64,000 bases of DNA from Thunnus maccoyii (lineage: Eukaryota; Chordata; Actinopteri; Scombriformes; Scombridae): assembly GCF_910596095.1 (NCBI RefSeq), contig NC_056544.1:3499155-3563154 (forward strand). The letters run 5' to 3'. The position numbers and the translations under genes are program-made. Under the pieces are notes generated by a model, which saw only the letters and a program-made list of their open reading frames with translations, was not told the DNA's origin and made no database searches. Below, piece by piece: positions 29,701 through 63,201 of this stretch. Within the stretch, counting starts at the first letter, position 1, and each line of letters begins with the position of its first letter.

Positions 29701-30115
29701 GATCTGAATACTTCTTCCACCACTGCTAAAGGTACAGTGCGAACAGGACTAATATAAATACTTATACAAATATTTGTTAAGCCTGCTGTAAGTTACCCGA
29801 ACAGCTTGTCTCGGGGTTTGAACGGTGCTCTTCTCCAGGACTTTGCTTCCTCCCAGGAGGCTGAAACTTCTCCTGCTCGGGGAAGCAACGGCGCTGGCCG
29901 AGAGTCTTGTACTCTGGGTGACTCCATGTATGGCCGACACTGAAGTATTTATTGTTCGAGAGGAACTGGGACACAACGAAATAAATATTAGCACAAGAAT
30001 TAGCACGGTTACCGTTTCTTTGACCATGTTGACTTGCTGTGAAAATGTCAACTTACGGCTTCAGAAGCAGAGTACGTCTCTTCTGTCTTTCTTCTTTTGC
30101 CACCGCTGTAGACAT
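21007..30115 (-). CDS. dnai4: Axonemal dynein intermediate chain 4 (WDR78-like)
   Basis: WD-repeat protein of the dynein intermediate-chain family, known for a role in assembling inner-arm dynein f in motile cilia. Coding exons in transcript order: 30115-30057, 29965-29797, 28996-28833, 28023-27917, 27629-27473, 27223-27084, 26517-26353, 26052-25867, 25666-25512, 24405-24325, 24211-24057, 23937-23777, 23653-23529, 23300-23202, 21735-21509, 21412-21259, 21057-21007. Total 2355 nt, 784 aa, all phases consistent (human about 848 aa). Residues 1-385 are low-complexity and helical, with VFDEEDNDVTPQPLY near residue 77 as in human. WD repeats occupy about 385-765, with DLLAVGYGE, WPERVIHC, GPVWQLRW, LCFDFHP, YLAGTWEGLIHKCSCYN and FLSCSSDWTIQLW. 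The start is set by the phase-2 join of exons 1 and 2 across a 91-bp intron. Introns hold a LINE fossil and an (AT)n array. Confidence 0.93.
22480..22860 (+). mobile_element. Possible retroelement 3' end or solo LTR
   Basis: A pyrimidine-rich stretch runs into GATTATTAAAGCCCC and TGTCTGCATTTGGGTCCT, which I recall from ends of fish retroelements. TATATATA near 22585 could be its promoter. No flanking duplication was confirmed. It lies antisense in a dnai4 intron. Confidence 0.3.
24930..24953. repeat. (TTCTA)n microsatellite
   Basis: About four pentamer units immediately upstream of the LINE fragment. Confidence 0.8.
24960..25460 (+). mobile_element. Truncated LINE (Rex1/L2-like) reverse-transcriptase fossil
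   Basis: Residues read DLSKAFDTVDYNILLNKL and GVPQGSVLSPLLF, the A and B blocks of non-LTR reverse transcriptase. The frame then stops at 25308, and LYTDDTILYAIG (remnant of the catalytic Y-x-D-D block) continues in another frame. An abrupt jump follows to a LINE-like 3' tail with ATCTCAATGAGACTTCCTG and AATAAATAAAGCC. It is antisense to dnai4, in the intron between 24405 and 25512. Confidence 0.75.
26655..26940. repeat. Dispersed repeat copy A containing (AT)n
   Basis: Shares CATTTGGAC, ACATTTTTGCACAG, ACATTGTAAGT and TCTTCTAATGGTCAGTATG with 54970-55197 in the same orientation. It lies in a dnai4 intron. Confidence 0.6.
26683..26742. repeat. (AT)30 microsatellite
   Basis: Pure AT dinucleotide run, self-complementary, inside dispersed repeat copy A. 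Confidence 0.95.
28185..28555. mobile_element. MITE with GGTAATACTTTA-type ends and palindromic interior
   Basis: Left part has AAATACTAACACTTTAAGTTGGC, right part GTAGGTAAAGTATTACC. The interior carries inverted pairs such as TGTCAACAATTGTAACT versus AGTTGTTGACA and TTATTAATGTA versus TACATTAATAA. It lies in a dnai4 intron. Related sequence is at 2830-3360. Confidence 0.5.
29055..29725. mobile_element. hAT-like MITE, copy 2, inverted relative to copy 1
   Basis: Begins CAGTGGTGGAAAGTAACTA and ends CTTCTTCCACCACTG. It aligns to copy 1 along its whole length in reverse orientation. Flanks CTAAACGC (29047-29054) and CTAAAGGT (29726-29733) match at 6 of 8 bases. It lies in a dnai4 intron. Confidence 0.65.
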
Positions 30116-30135
30116 CTTTGTAGTATTGTCGCCAT
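30061..30135 (-). CDS. Upstream ORF overlapping the dnai4 start, 24 codons
   Basis: An ATG at 30135-30133 lies 20 nt before the dnai4 start codon and out of frame with it. Its frame stays open through the dnai4 start and stops with TGA at 30063-30061, still inside exon 1. If transcription begins upstream, it would reduce initiation at the main ATG. Whether it is in the transcript depends on the unknown start site. Confidence 0.35.
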   Translation of the reverse strand: MATILQRCLQRWQKKKDRRDVLCF

Positions 30136-30141
30136 AGCAAC
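30128..30141 (+). promoter_or_regulatory. RFX-type X-box at the dnai4 promoter
   Basis: GTCGCCATAGCAAC fits the X-box consensus GTNRCC-N(0-3)-RGYAAC with a 2-bp spacer. RFX factors bind such sites in promoters of ciliary genes. The site is 13-26 bp upstream of the dnai4 ATG, unusually close, which suggests a very short 5' UTR or binding within the transcribed leader. Confidence 0.6.
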
Positions 30142-33100
30142 GTGACGCTCCTCGCCCTTGCTGGACTGACGTGTAACGACCAGCAAGGTCCAACCATGGG
30201 TCCGTTACTATGGTCCGTTATTGCAGGATTTTTCATTGGGGGGGCGTTAACCAACAGTGGAAATGCACTCCTATATATATTTATTATTTTTTCCCACTGC
30301 AGCTCTCCACTCTCCACCAACCGCCTCACTGAAATTGAATCATGGATGCAAGCCAATTTCAAACTAAACTGTGATAAATCTGACATAATCAAACCAACCT
30401 TCTCTATTATTATTACCCATTCTTTTAATTCATTTAAGAAGAAAAGGGAAAAAAATGGCATCCACACACCATTTCTGTTAGACTGCCATATTTGTGTTTG
30501 TGAAGAAAAGCCGTTGGTCAAAAAGGCTAAAGTTGAGGGATTAAAACAGTGTTAGAGTTCATACATTAAAATTTCCTTTCTGGAAGGTTAGTTAACTTCA
30601 GCACCATGCACTGTTAAAACAGCACAGTGCAACCATTGGTTTTAATGCCTTTCCTCATGTGTGTGGAGGAAAGTGACAGAGTTTAACGTGTGATAAAGTT
30701 TTATAGCATATCTTGAATCAAAGTGACATTTATATTGTCTTCATGTAACCTGATCCAAGATTAGTAGGCTACTAATGATTTTATGATTATGGCCTCATGT
30801 GTTTACTTTGCTCAGCTGTAGGAATATATATGATATAATACGACATTAATGTTTTCTATCCTGATAAGTGGTGTTTGGATTGCAATAAATAATTTCGGTT
30901 CGAGAAGTTAATGTGTGTCTCAGCTGCAGTAAATAAATAATGGACTGATGACTGGAAATGAAAATTAAACTGTCCAAAGTAGTTCCAGAAGTAATCCGAA
31001 AGATCTCATGTTCTCAGATTCATGATTACATCCATTTTCAAGAAAAATTTCACACAATTTTCAACTTCCCCAAAATGCAGTTTGACTCTATTGTTGATGT
31101 TAAAATTCACAACAAGGGAGTTGTCTCTATGTTACATGACGTATGTATCGATTCTGTGTTGATGATTGCTTGTGGAGGATTGATGATGCTGATATTATGT
31201 CTGTTATTTCTTGGTGTTGATTTAGTCCTTAGCCAAACAAAACCAGTAAAACTGGCACTAGGCCAAATCTAATCACAACTATAGGGCACTTTACCCATTT
31301 TCAGTATCAGTACATCAATTCATGAGGAAAACACAAGAATGTACATCAATGAACACTGAAGTTTGTCCTGTCGTAGCCTTAAATAAGCCAAATTTACATC
31401 CTTGGATTTCACCTGATAACTCTTTGATACTTGTGTGTATGTGTGTGTGATATCTTATATCAATGCTTCCCCTCCTCCCCCCACTACCTGCCTCTTACCT
31501 GAAGTGGGGGGCAGAGGGGGCGGCCATCCAAGGGCCCACGCTCAGGAGGGGCCCGCTGGGGACTAGTGCTCGACCCCGTGGGAGCAGCAGGAATAGGAGA
31601 ATTTAACTCTCTCAGCTTCTTCTCTTCATTCTCTATGGTAGTTCTTATCACTACGGGTGTAATCCCCCCTCCCACCACAGTGTGGATTGCAATGGCAGAG
31701 GGGCGCTGTCCATATTTGTGCTCGTTAACTCTGCGGGAAGTAAAGACCGCAGAAGCAGCGATTGAACGTTTATGACTAACTTCGCTGAAAACTTTATCCA
31801 AAATATGAGAAATATTTGCGTCTTTTTATGTTTATGGTGAATGAAACTTGCCAGACAAAGCTTCAGCCTTCTGAAGCTCAGTAAGGGTTATTTGCGTTCG
31901 TGTGTGGATGAGGCCAAACTATCCAACCTCACTTTGCTGTGTGTTGAGTGGGACATAAACACTAATAAGGACTAAGTGGTTGGCAGGTTTGCCACCATGA
32001 AGGAGAGGAGGATGAAGTTTTAAAAAGTTTGTTAAACTGTTCGGATTATTTTGTTCCATGGAGGACGGAGAAATACACAAATGGACTAACGTTACACTAA
32101 ACTACAGCAGTCTAGGCATCCAAGCAAGGACAACAACTGGCGAGTGAAACATCCATAATTAGTCTTCATTCATTTAAAAGTTCGTTAAGAAGAAATCAGT
32201 CATAATGTTAGATTAATCTGTTGTTTAACTCTATGTTTACCGCATCTCAGCACCTGTCTGTGTCACTGCCTGTGGTGTTGTAGACTGTCTGCTTTGTATT
32301 TGAATAGGCCTTGTAGTATTGGGGACCGCTGTGTCTATTTTATGTTTATGTTATTCCCGTGTTAGAAAGACATTATATGGAGACAGAACACCTGGCTTGT
32401 TGCTGTCTATTGGTGGTGGTGCTGAACTGTTCGTCGGTCGGTGTAGTAAAGCACCACATGCTGCCCTCAGTGCTGAAACATTTGACCGCGGCTGGCAATC
32501 TGTTTTCCTTTTTGTTCTTCAGAACAAGCTTGTCTCAAAGTGGCTTCACTGTATGTTACCTGAGACATAGGCTTGCATGGCTCAATAACAATTTGTGATA
32601 ATTAATAGGATATATCAGCTACTTTACAGTAGCGAATTTAAAATGACTGTTTTAGAAAGGCCCCTTGAGAATGCTTCACCACCTCTGTTCTGAGAGTCTA
32701 GCTCCGCCCCTGAATGAGGCATAATGGAAAGTAAGAGGCAACATGAATCTCTGAAAAAAAGCTGAAAAACGGAAGAGGAGAAAACTGGGCCCCCATGACC
32801 AATTATGCTTCCTAACCTGTTTGCCTCATGCATTTACAAAAGAAAGTGATTTTCTGATTACAGGTCAAACTTGCCTAAAGTTTAGAGGAAAAATCAGGAG
32901 AAAACATTTTTTGTGTATCACTTGTGTAGCAGAACTGTAGTTTTTCTCTCTATCTGTCTTTTGACCCTAGATGGGCCCCAACTGCTGACTTCTAATGTGA
33001 TCCATAAGTGAAAAAACATACTTATTGTCCCTTCACTAAACACGTTTGTTTATTAAAGGACACTGCTCTCACTGTTTCTCCCAAGTTCACCTTTAACCAT

Positions 33101-33190
33101 AAAACAGAGCTCTGAGGGAAGAGTGGAGTATGAAGAGAGCATGTGCACCTTATCAGTGAAATCACTGTGATCTCTGCTCTTTAGATACGG
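30142..33190. other. Divergent intergenic region between dnai4 and fam151a
   Basis: About 3 kb separating two genes transcribed away from each other. It holds a GC-rich block around 31480-31620 with an orphan minus-strand frame (listed separately). A GC-rich sequence like the end of a DNA element lies near 32690-32715. The rest is AT-rich sequence. No gene is supported. An open frame at 30958-31272 (plus) resembles nothing I recognise. Confidence 0.5.
31484..31801 (-). other. Orphan GC-rich open frame with a possible splice donor
   Basis: A 105-codon frame starts at ATG 31801. The Pro/Gly-rich end (PPERGPLDGRPLCPPLQ) is followed by a good donor-like CAG/GTAAGA near 31497. I do not recognise the protein. 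Base composition is far above the local AT-rich background. It may be the first exon of a decayed DNA transposon or host-derived fragment; no second exon was found. Confidence 0.25.
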
Positions 33191-33194
33191 CTCA

Positions 33195-33200
33195 TATAAA
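33195..33200 (+). promoter_or_regulatory. fam151a: TATA box for fam151a
   Basis: TATAAA lies 106 bp upstream of the fam151a ATG, so initiation is expected near 33,225-33,230 with an 80-nt 5' UTR. No ATG occurs between there and the start codon. This fits a tissue-restricted TATA promoter. Confidence 0.5.
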
Positions 33201-33305
33201 TGGAGAGATACGTCCATATCTGTCTCTCAGTCTCTGTACGTCGAGCTCTTTACAAAGACTACGTTTTTTAACTCAGCGGACGGTTTAAAGACCAGGTGGA
33301 AGAGG

Positions 33306-43793
<10,488 letters not shown>

Positions 43794-44002
43794 CTGAAGA
43801 TGGATATGAGCTACCTAGACTAAAAATACTCAAAAAGTGTCAAACAGTTATTTGATGTATTTCTATTCACAATTAATGTGAATAGAAATATATCAGCGGT
43901 ACTGCAATAACATTGCACATCATTCATTTTTACAGCCTGACAGATATACTGAAGGGCTAATATTATCGGCTGATACGGAGTAAAATATATTGTAAACAAT
44001 GC

Positions 44003-44008
44003 AATAAA
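44003..44008 (+). terminator. fam151a: Candidate polyadenylation signal for fam151a
   Basis: AATAAA 210 nt after the stop codon. Further AATAAA copies follow near 44,077 and 44,199, so the 3' end may be variable. Confidence 0.45.
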
Positions 44009-44309
44009 GAGTGCCTGATTTGCAAGACACTACTATACTTCTGAGTGACTTCTATAGTGGTGGTTGGTTAAATTAAATAAAAGGCAGGGTAACATTTATT
44101 AACATTTATAACCCTGGTTCTCTGAATGCCAGTGAACTGGGGGTTTATCCACACCTGACTCTGTAGGAGAAAAAACACTGTTGCAGAATATGTTCATCAA
44201 TAAAACACCCTTCTTCCAGTACATGTCTACATGTCATGACTCTTTGACTGCCAAATTAGAAGCTGCCTTGCTAAATATATTAGCCTATAAATTGTTTTAG
44301 CTAATAGTG

Positions 44310-44620
44310 TGACTATCAGTTAGTTGGTTGGTCCAGAGTAAAATATCTTGACATCTACTTGATTGATTGGCACAAAATTTGATACAGACATTAATACTTC
44401 CCACACAATATGTCCTAATGACTGTGGTGATCCCCTGACTTCTCTAGTGCCACCAGCATGTTGACGCTTTTGTTTCAGAGTGAAATATCTCAACGGCTTT
44501 TGGGTGGATTGCATCGAATTTTGGTACAGACATTCATGATCCTCACAGGATGAACTGCAATAACTTTGGTGTATAATAAAATCTCACCAGGGTTTTAACA
44601 TGCTGACCCATTGAAAAACT
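44310..44620. repeat. Dispersed repeat, tandemly duplicated motif
   Basis: The motif AGAGT(A/G)AAATATCT..A(C/A) followed by TGGCACAAAATTTGATACAG recurs about 140 bp later as AGAGTGAAATATCTCAACGG and TTTTGGTACAGACATTCATG. Similar text is at about 14395. Confidence 0.4.
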
Positions 44621-44989
44621 ATATGATAGTGCCACACACATCTCAGAACATAAGACATTTACTTTCACCCAACCCTCTGGCCAATTTTTAGTTTTACTTC
44701 ACCAATTCAATTATCACTTCTTTATCACGGCAGTTTTTTAGAAAGTAATATGTTACCTTCAAACTGTCTCCAAGATAAAGTGCCATAATGTAGTCGTGTA
44801 ATCATATTCAGTTGTGAGCAAACATTTTCTGTTAAAAACATTTTAGTTTAAAGCAATGTTTAATGTTTTTATCAAAAGAAAGATGTCATCTTGCACAAAC
44901 TGCAGTGAGCAAATAGAGACAAGTCTTACACCACTTCATGCTATTAGTGTTTTTCAAAAAGAACCCCACATTCCCTGTAAAGCTCACAC

Positions 44990-45440
44990 TTGGTTAGATT
45001 AAAGACCCCCTCCAGGTATGTTCTGAGATATATAAAAATACTGCTTTGCTATGCTTTGAATAACAACATGTACCTGGTTTGTTTTTTACACAAAAAGTTC
45101 AATTACCAAGTTTAAAATCCTTAAAATTACATCTCCTCCTTCTGTCTCCTACTTCACTGTAAGGTCCATTCTCAGTGTTTGTGCACTGGAGGCTTCAAGT
45201 TTCCACATCACACTTGTATAAATTGCATACTGGACCACAATTAGCTTAAAAACTATTTGCGGTGTCACAAATCCTGCGCAGAAGTACTACATAACTTATA
45301 CTCGGATAGAAGCTGAGCACAGTGAAACTTTCCCTCTTTAGCAGATGAATGTGAAAACAGCCTTCTGGTGTCTCTGCACATAAAATAAAGCAGAACACAT
45401 TTTGAGTGAAGGAGGACTTTGACAATAACATTCACCATGG
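44990..45440. repeat. Dispersed repeat, second copy of the 35480 family
   Basis: Contains the same GCAGATGAATGTGAAAACAG block in the same orientation, and may form part of the acot11 3' flank. Confidence 0.4.
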
Positions 45441-45841
45441 ATTTAAAAAAATAAAAGGAATTCATGTTAAGTGACCATTGGTGGCACAGATCACAATGTT
45501 TCATTTGTGTCCAAACTGAATACTTAACACTGAATGAGTCTTCATTTTGAAATCAGGTCTACTGTATGTCTTACATCTGATTCTGGTTTATTATTAAGCT
45601 GTGCGTTAAGTGTGTAAGGCATGTTTTCTTTTTTCCTAACTTTATTCTGATCTTTAAAACTTTGACTCGTTTATTAGATTTTCTATTCTAACATTTTTTT
45701 TAATTAAGAAAACTTCTAATATAAAGAAATATGTGAAAAATATCATTCCTTCTCAATGTGAAATATTGAAACAGTCCATCGTACCATCCTGTGTAAACAG
45801 CAGACTAACTACACTTTTGTGATGTAAACTGGCCCGACAGT

Positions 45842-57883
<12,042 letters not shown>

Positions 57884-59279
57884 CTTGGAAGCTGAAGGGA
57901 GAAGAAGAGTTTCTTATACCTATAAATAAACTTTCTTGATACTGTTCCTTAACTTTTGTTTTTTTAACAATTGTGAATGTGCTGGGAAGACATTCTACAG
58001 TTCAGATAATTGTGTAACTATTATCTGGTGGACAAACTATAGAGTGGTGACACTGTTTCAGAGCATATCTTTTGGCGGTCTAAGTTTTAAACCAATAATA
58101 CCACCAATAACCACAAGAAGACATTTTGACATGTGACAGCAGGAGAAACACAGGTATAAATAATAAAATGAATGATGGCTGAATTCCATTTAGCTGTTTC
58201 AGTTTCAGGGTCCTGGTGTTGTTCAGCCGGCTCACTGTCACACTGTCACGACTTCTTGAATAGAACAGAGCCATTGTAAATATTATTAGTAACAGCTGTG
58301 CTTTTCCTACTGTGAAAAAGTCAATAAAGGCTTTTAATACACAGTTTCTATTTATTCCCCATAAGACTGTCTCTGGAGAACTTTTTTTTACCATATTTAA
58401 ATCACCCTATTGATTTTCATGTAGCCTTAGTATTTAGTCTGCAGATGTATTATGAGCTCAGCAAGAACATAATAAGGATAAATACATTACTAGAACAATA
58501 ATACAAGAATATTAAAGGACTCTGATTAGGATGTGGACCAAAAAACATGATCAGGACATCCCAAATAACCCTATTAACCTTTGACTTTCCTACAAGAAAT
58601 GTTAAAAAAGCAGAAGCTCTGGCTCAGGGACCGGCTGCCAACTCTCACTTCGCAGGAGGCCGGACTGTTATTGGTCTGCCTGGTAAAAAGAACAAAAGGG
58701 ATCAAGAGGAGGCCCTGTTGAGGGCTTCAGATGCATTTACTGTATTTGGCCCAGCAGAAATTGGGACTTTTTTTGTTCCCAGCTGTTTCACAGTTTGGCA
58801 GTTCCTTGTTTTATGTACTATCTGAATAAATTAAAGCATGTCTAAGTTTCAATCAGATCAGACTGGAGTGGTGTTACATGTTCATTTTTTTCTCTTTTTA
58901 CCATAAACATCTAGATCCAGTTTCCTGAATAGTTACACCTGCTCAGGATATGTAATGTGAACACTAGTAAACATGTAGTAGAAGCATGACGCCCATGTTT
59001 ATTGTAGTTTACTCTGAACTACTTTACTACTATACGGATTAACTTCTCTATGTGACGTAAACTTTGAAAAGCAATGTCCCAAATGTCATAAATGTCTCAT
59101 TAGGTCTTGAGGGTTGCACTCACGCAGCCAGTGATGGCGACATAGTTTACTGCAACAGTTTCCTGTAACATGATTCATTTCAGACAGAATCTGAACCTCC
59201 TCTACGTTCCACAGACAGACGTTACATCTGCGAGGCTGTAGTGGGCTCAGTTTTAAAGCTACAGATACTGGTATCATAT

Positions 59280-59560
59280 GAAACTAGGAGACCTAAGGAA
59301 TCTATTGGTACCAACCATGTCATGCTAGCTTGTGGGGAAAGGGGCTAAATAATGTTCCAAATTTAGGCTAAATTTTGACAAGGGATAAGCTGGCATGACC
59401 ATTTACAAAGGGGTCCCTAGACCTCTCATTGAGCCCAATTGTATTCATGTGTGATGATGTTAGTCCCCTTAGTAGCCATTTCATTGTGTTGTGACCTCTA
59501 GGATAATCACAGCCTCATGAAACTTTACAACCACAAATTAAAAACCAGGACATTCAGAAG
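59280..59560. repeat. Common teleost repeat (GGCATGACCATTT family)
   Basis: Contains GGCATGACCATTTACAAAGG followed by GGTCCCTAGACCTCTCATTG, which I recall as a frequent percomorph repeat. It is partial, in the acot11 upstream region. Confidence 0.4.
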
Positions 59561-62149
59561 ATGTATGTTTTTCCTAGATACATTGATAATAAGGGTTTCT
59601 GAGCAAAGGAAGAGAAGTGCTCGCCATCCAATCGCTGAAAAATGCGATTCTTACAGAGATCTCCAAATGTCAAAAGTTTTTGATACCACATCATCACAGC
59701 ATGAATTTTTCTATGGTCTTCCTCAAGGTTTTGGTGTCTTAATGTGGTGTTTTGGAGGGATTTTTGATCATTTTTATCAATTCTTGAGTGGTCAAAAATG
59801 GTTAAATTTTGCACCAAATCTGTGTAACATCAACCCAAAAATTGTTGCAACAACTTAGAGACATAATTGAGCATGGGAATGACCATAATATACCGCCATC
59901 ATAATGTTCTAAACCCTTATACACTCTCAACTTTCGAAATTTGAATATGCATCAAAACCAAAACACAATGTTCATTACAAATTTATGACTTGACACACAT
60001 TGCTGAGCTGCATCTCGAATTAATCTACCGGTTCCCAGCTTTCAGATGATGTATATCACTTCTATGTGGCATATACTGTTGACCTGCTGTCTCCCCCTAA
60101 AACCCACATCATTGTGTTGACATTGTGTTGAGGCAGCTTTGGTTGGCTGGCTGATGGTTTGAACATAAGGCTGAAACAGAGAACTGCATGGTGGAGTTGG
60201 AGCCCTGCCAAACACCCCAGAGAGCCTTATATATCCTGTCTATCACGAATGCATCGACCACACAGATAAAATGAACAATGCAGTAACTAAGCAGTTAGTA
60301 ATTAGTAGGATAAATACCTGCAGTCTCATGAGTATATTTAAGTATTTAACGTTAGATGAACAGATGTGAAATACAAGGAAAACACACAGCTGACCGTTCA
60401 TGCACTCAGAACAAACTCCACACAGTCACAGATATGAAAGACAACTTCACCTTAAACATATGACACAGAAAATATCGACAACAGAAGTAAAACTTTGCTA
60501 TTCACATAAACTATGTAATCATTCATTAATTAGCTAGAATGTTACGAGCGAGCAGTTAAGTTAGCTTATAACTAAAACAAATCTGTGACGCAGACGCATA
60601 GCTCGTTGGTTAAAATACAAACTAATGCTGATAACTTTTTGAGTAAACGCGGAATAAAATGTAAATGTGGCAGATAAACTCAGACATGTTCGCGTACTGA
60701 CCTGGCAGAGACAAATAACAGTATCAAGCTAACCATTAATAGGATGTATTAGCAAAGGGTGTTCCGGTCATACCTTTCAACCGTAATGTTTCTAACGTTA
60801 GTTAGCGAAAACCTCTGGTATTTTACTTTTATTTCTGTTTAACTGCTTACCTGAGTGTGTTTACCTGTGTGTATTTACCTGTTTACCTATGTGTGTCTCC
60901 ATGTTTACCTGTGTGTTTCCATGTAGAAAATATGGTAAGTCTTGTCTGTTCAAGTATTGATCATATGTAAACTGAGGTATTTAGTGTATCACTTGAAAAG
61001 AGAATACGTAGATACACGATCAACTGACAGACAATGGTCGACCTAAACAGACTAGACTTACCACAGAACCTACACCTGCAATATCTGCTCTTTTTGATGC
61101 ATGGCACTAATTGCTCTCAGTATAAAGGCAATACACCTGACTTCCGGTATGTTTCTGTGTATCTTTGGCTAACTTGACACAGCTCAATATAACGCAAATT
61201 GCAGTTTGGACTAGAAAACAAAGTACTACAACTCTGATAATGTTTTGATTTACCTTTCTGTAGCTGTGTGTGCTGTAGATCTCTTCAGGCAGGCCTCACT
61301 CTCTCTCTCTGTTTGTCTCTGAGGACAGTTCAGTGTGTTTTACAGCGTCTTGCTGCCGTTCCTTTGATTTGAGGGCGTAGACTGACTCACACCGCTGTGC
61401 TCCACCTTTTAAGGAAAATATGCTGACATACAGTCTGTCCGTTAACACTGCACTCTCTTTTTTTAAAAAAAAAAAATGTAAGAAACACATTACTCTCATG
61501 TGAACAGATGTAATCCCGTGTAAACCAGTCAGTTATGTTAGGTCTAGTTTTATGGTCAGTAAATGTAAATGAGGAGGGGTCAGCCACCCTGCAACTTTGG
61601 AAACTAACTTATAGAAAAGTGCAAAATCATTCAATTGGTTATTTTTGACACTTGACACAAGTTTGAAATACTCTCTATCCCCTGGGTGCCTTTAAAGTGA
61701 TTTATTGCAACTTTGATTATTAATTTTAAAGTTTTAGTCACAATTTGCATCAATCAAATATATAGATTTTTTCTCTAATGATATATCTATGTATGTATTC
61801 TTGCATTGTCTCTTAAAAAGACCTTTTGACTGTAATGACATTACCTGATTAAAGCCACTCTGTAATATTTTTAAAAAATCGTAATCTGGCGACTCCTGGT
61901 GGTACTATCATGAACGACAGACAGTAATGTACACCATCACCTGCACCAATTTCCATTGTGATTCGTTTCATTTTTCTATGAAAAAAAAAAAAAGCCTGCC
62001 ATCAGAATAATTATGGTGACATAAAAATACTACACATTACAAAGTAACTATAAATATCAGAATTACTAAGCAAAGTTGTTATTAATAATGTTAATGATGG
62101 GGCAATCTGGCAGCCTAGCGGTAGAGGTACTCTTTTCCTGTCATATCTC

Positions 62150-62720
62150 CACTGTCACTGCCTAATCATGGTATAAAATACCTCAAAAATAATATTAATG
62201 ATGGCACAGTTCCATCAAGTGTTGCAGTAATTCATTACAGTGAGCCACCATGCTAGGGTACAGGACCAAGCTCATTTAGCTGGAAAGAAGCCATCATTGA
62301 CGTATTTAGTTGTACCTGTGCTTTTTCAGATATCACATGTCAAAATGTCTATTGACTGGGCCAGATTATTGGTGGTTGTTACAAGACATGATCATAAAGA
62401 CAGCCATTCAGTTCTGTGGATAATTGGTTTGCCAAAGATTCACTGTAGACATTTTGCTATGTCACAGCAGAAAAGGCGCAGGTGTAACTAATAGCATTAA
62501 TAAAGACTGTATTTCATTTAGAGACCAGGGACATGTACACATAAATGGAATGCAGCCATTATTAACATTATTAAGTACACCCGTGCTTTTCTTGCTGTGA
62601 CATTTAGAAAAGGTGTGAACAATGTCTGTTCCTTATTGTGCATGGTGGCTAACATACATAAAACAGATCATTAATGTTAGTTGCACCTGTGCTTTTCCTG
62701 CTATGACAGGTCCAAATGTC
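62150..62720. mobile_element. Array of inverted TGTCA(C/T)AGCAGGAAAAG units
   Basis: The forward unit at about 62460-62485 (TGTCACAGCAGAAAAGGCGC) faces inverted units at about 62580-62600 and 62682-62712 (CACCTGTGCTTTTCCTGCTA). Spacers contain ATTAATAATGTT-like repeats. This is probably a nested or multiply inserted MITE family also seen at 33985 and 58125. Confidence 0.45.
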
Positions 62721-63004
62721 TGCAGTGAGAAAAGCTCTCATGTTGTGTGTAGAGGTTTGGATATATGTTAATGTCTCCTGTCCAGAATGATTTCTAGACA
62801 TGCTGATATTTCCATCACTTCTAGACATTTTATCCTGTTTATCATCATCTATATTTGCGACACAGCACCCTAAATGGAGCTGGTTCCTGCTGTCTCTTCC
62901 CATGAGTACTACTGTGTTATAACAGCTTTGAGGATGAACATTCGTAAAAATCAAAAAAAAAACAAAAAAAAACACACTTGTGTACATATTCAGAATGACA
63001 CTTT

Positions 63005-63010
63005 TTTATT
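63005..63010 (-). terminator. mrpl37: Polyadenylation signal for the mrpl37-like gene
   Basis: TTTATT on plus is AATAAA on minus, about 250 nt after the stop codon. The 3' UTR would include the (AC)n array at 63202-63242. Confidence 0.5.
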
Positions 63011-63200
63011 GAGTTCTCATAGTAGCAAGAACAAACAGACAGACGGAGTCAGTGTGTCAAAATGAATTTTAAAGTTTCAGTGCGTTTAAATTACACACTG
63101 CAGCATGAAATTGGTTTTCAGAGATATTGATTTAGATCACAGACACACACATACAAACACACATACTTGTCTAGTGACTCACTGCTCAGAGTGTGTCCAT

Positions 63201-63201
<1 letters not shown>

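Larger units (their letters stand above)
44010..45580. other. Intergenic DNA between convergent fam151a and acot11
   Basis: Holds two dispersed repeats (about 44310-44620 and 44990-45440, listed separately) and AT-rich filler. Minus-strand AATAAA candidates for acot11 are at 45587-45592, 45641-45646 and 45670-45675. No gene is seen. Confidence 0.5.
57892..62985. other. Region upstream of acot11; no coding gene supported
   Basis: About 5 kb between acot11 and the mrpl37 3' end. It should contain the acot11 promoter and untranslated first exon. A strong minus-strand donor (GTAAGT) sits near 61,060 after sequence with a TATA-like element, and other donors (GTATGA, GTCAGT) near 60,770 and 60,710, but I cannot choose among them. 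Repeats lie at about 58125-58230, 59280-59560 and 62150-62720. Short frames at 58547-58825 and 59517-59858 lack support. Confidence 0.4.

Noticed and set aside
30048..30521. 157-codon minus-strand frame and 137-codon plus-strand frame over the dnai4 promoter
   Set aside because: They have no homology I recognise, and the minus frame is out of phase with the well-supported dnai4 exon 1.
30958..31272. 104-codon plus-strand frame with a hydrophobic stretch
   Set aside because: It has no recognisable family, splice context or promoter, and a frame of this length in AT-rich DNA is expected by chance.
58547..58825. 92-codon plus-strand frame upstream of acot11
   Set aside because: No domain, good start context or splice signals were seen; treated as chance.
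59517..59858. 113-codon plus-strand frame
   Set aside because: It overlaps a common dispersed repeat and has no known motif.
60700..61140. Candidate untranslated first exons of acot11
   Set aside because: Several donor-like sites compete and none joins to a conserved coding sequence, so no exon was called. The ATG before the best donor hits a stop after ten codons.
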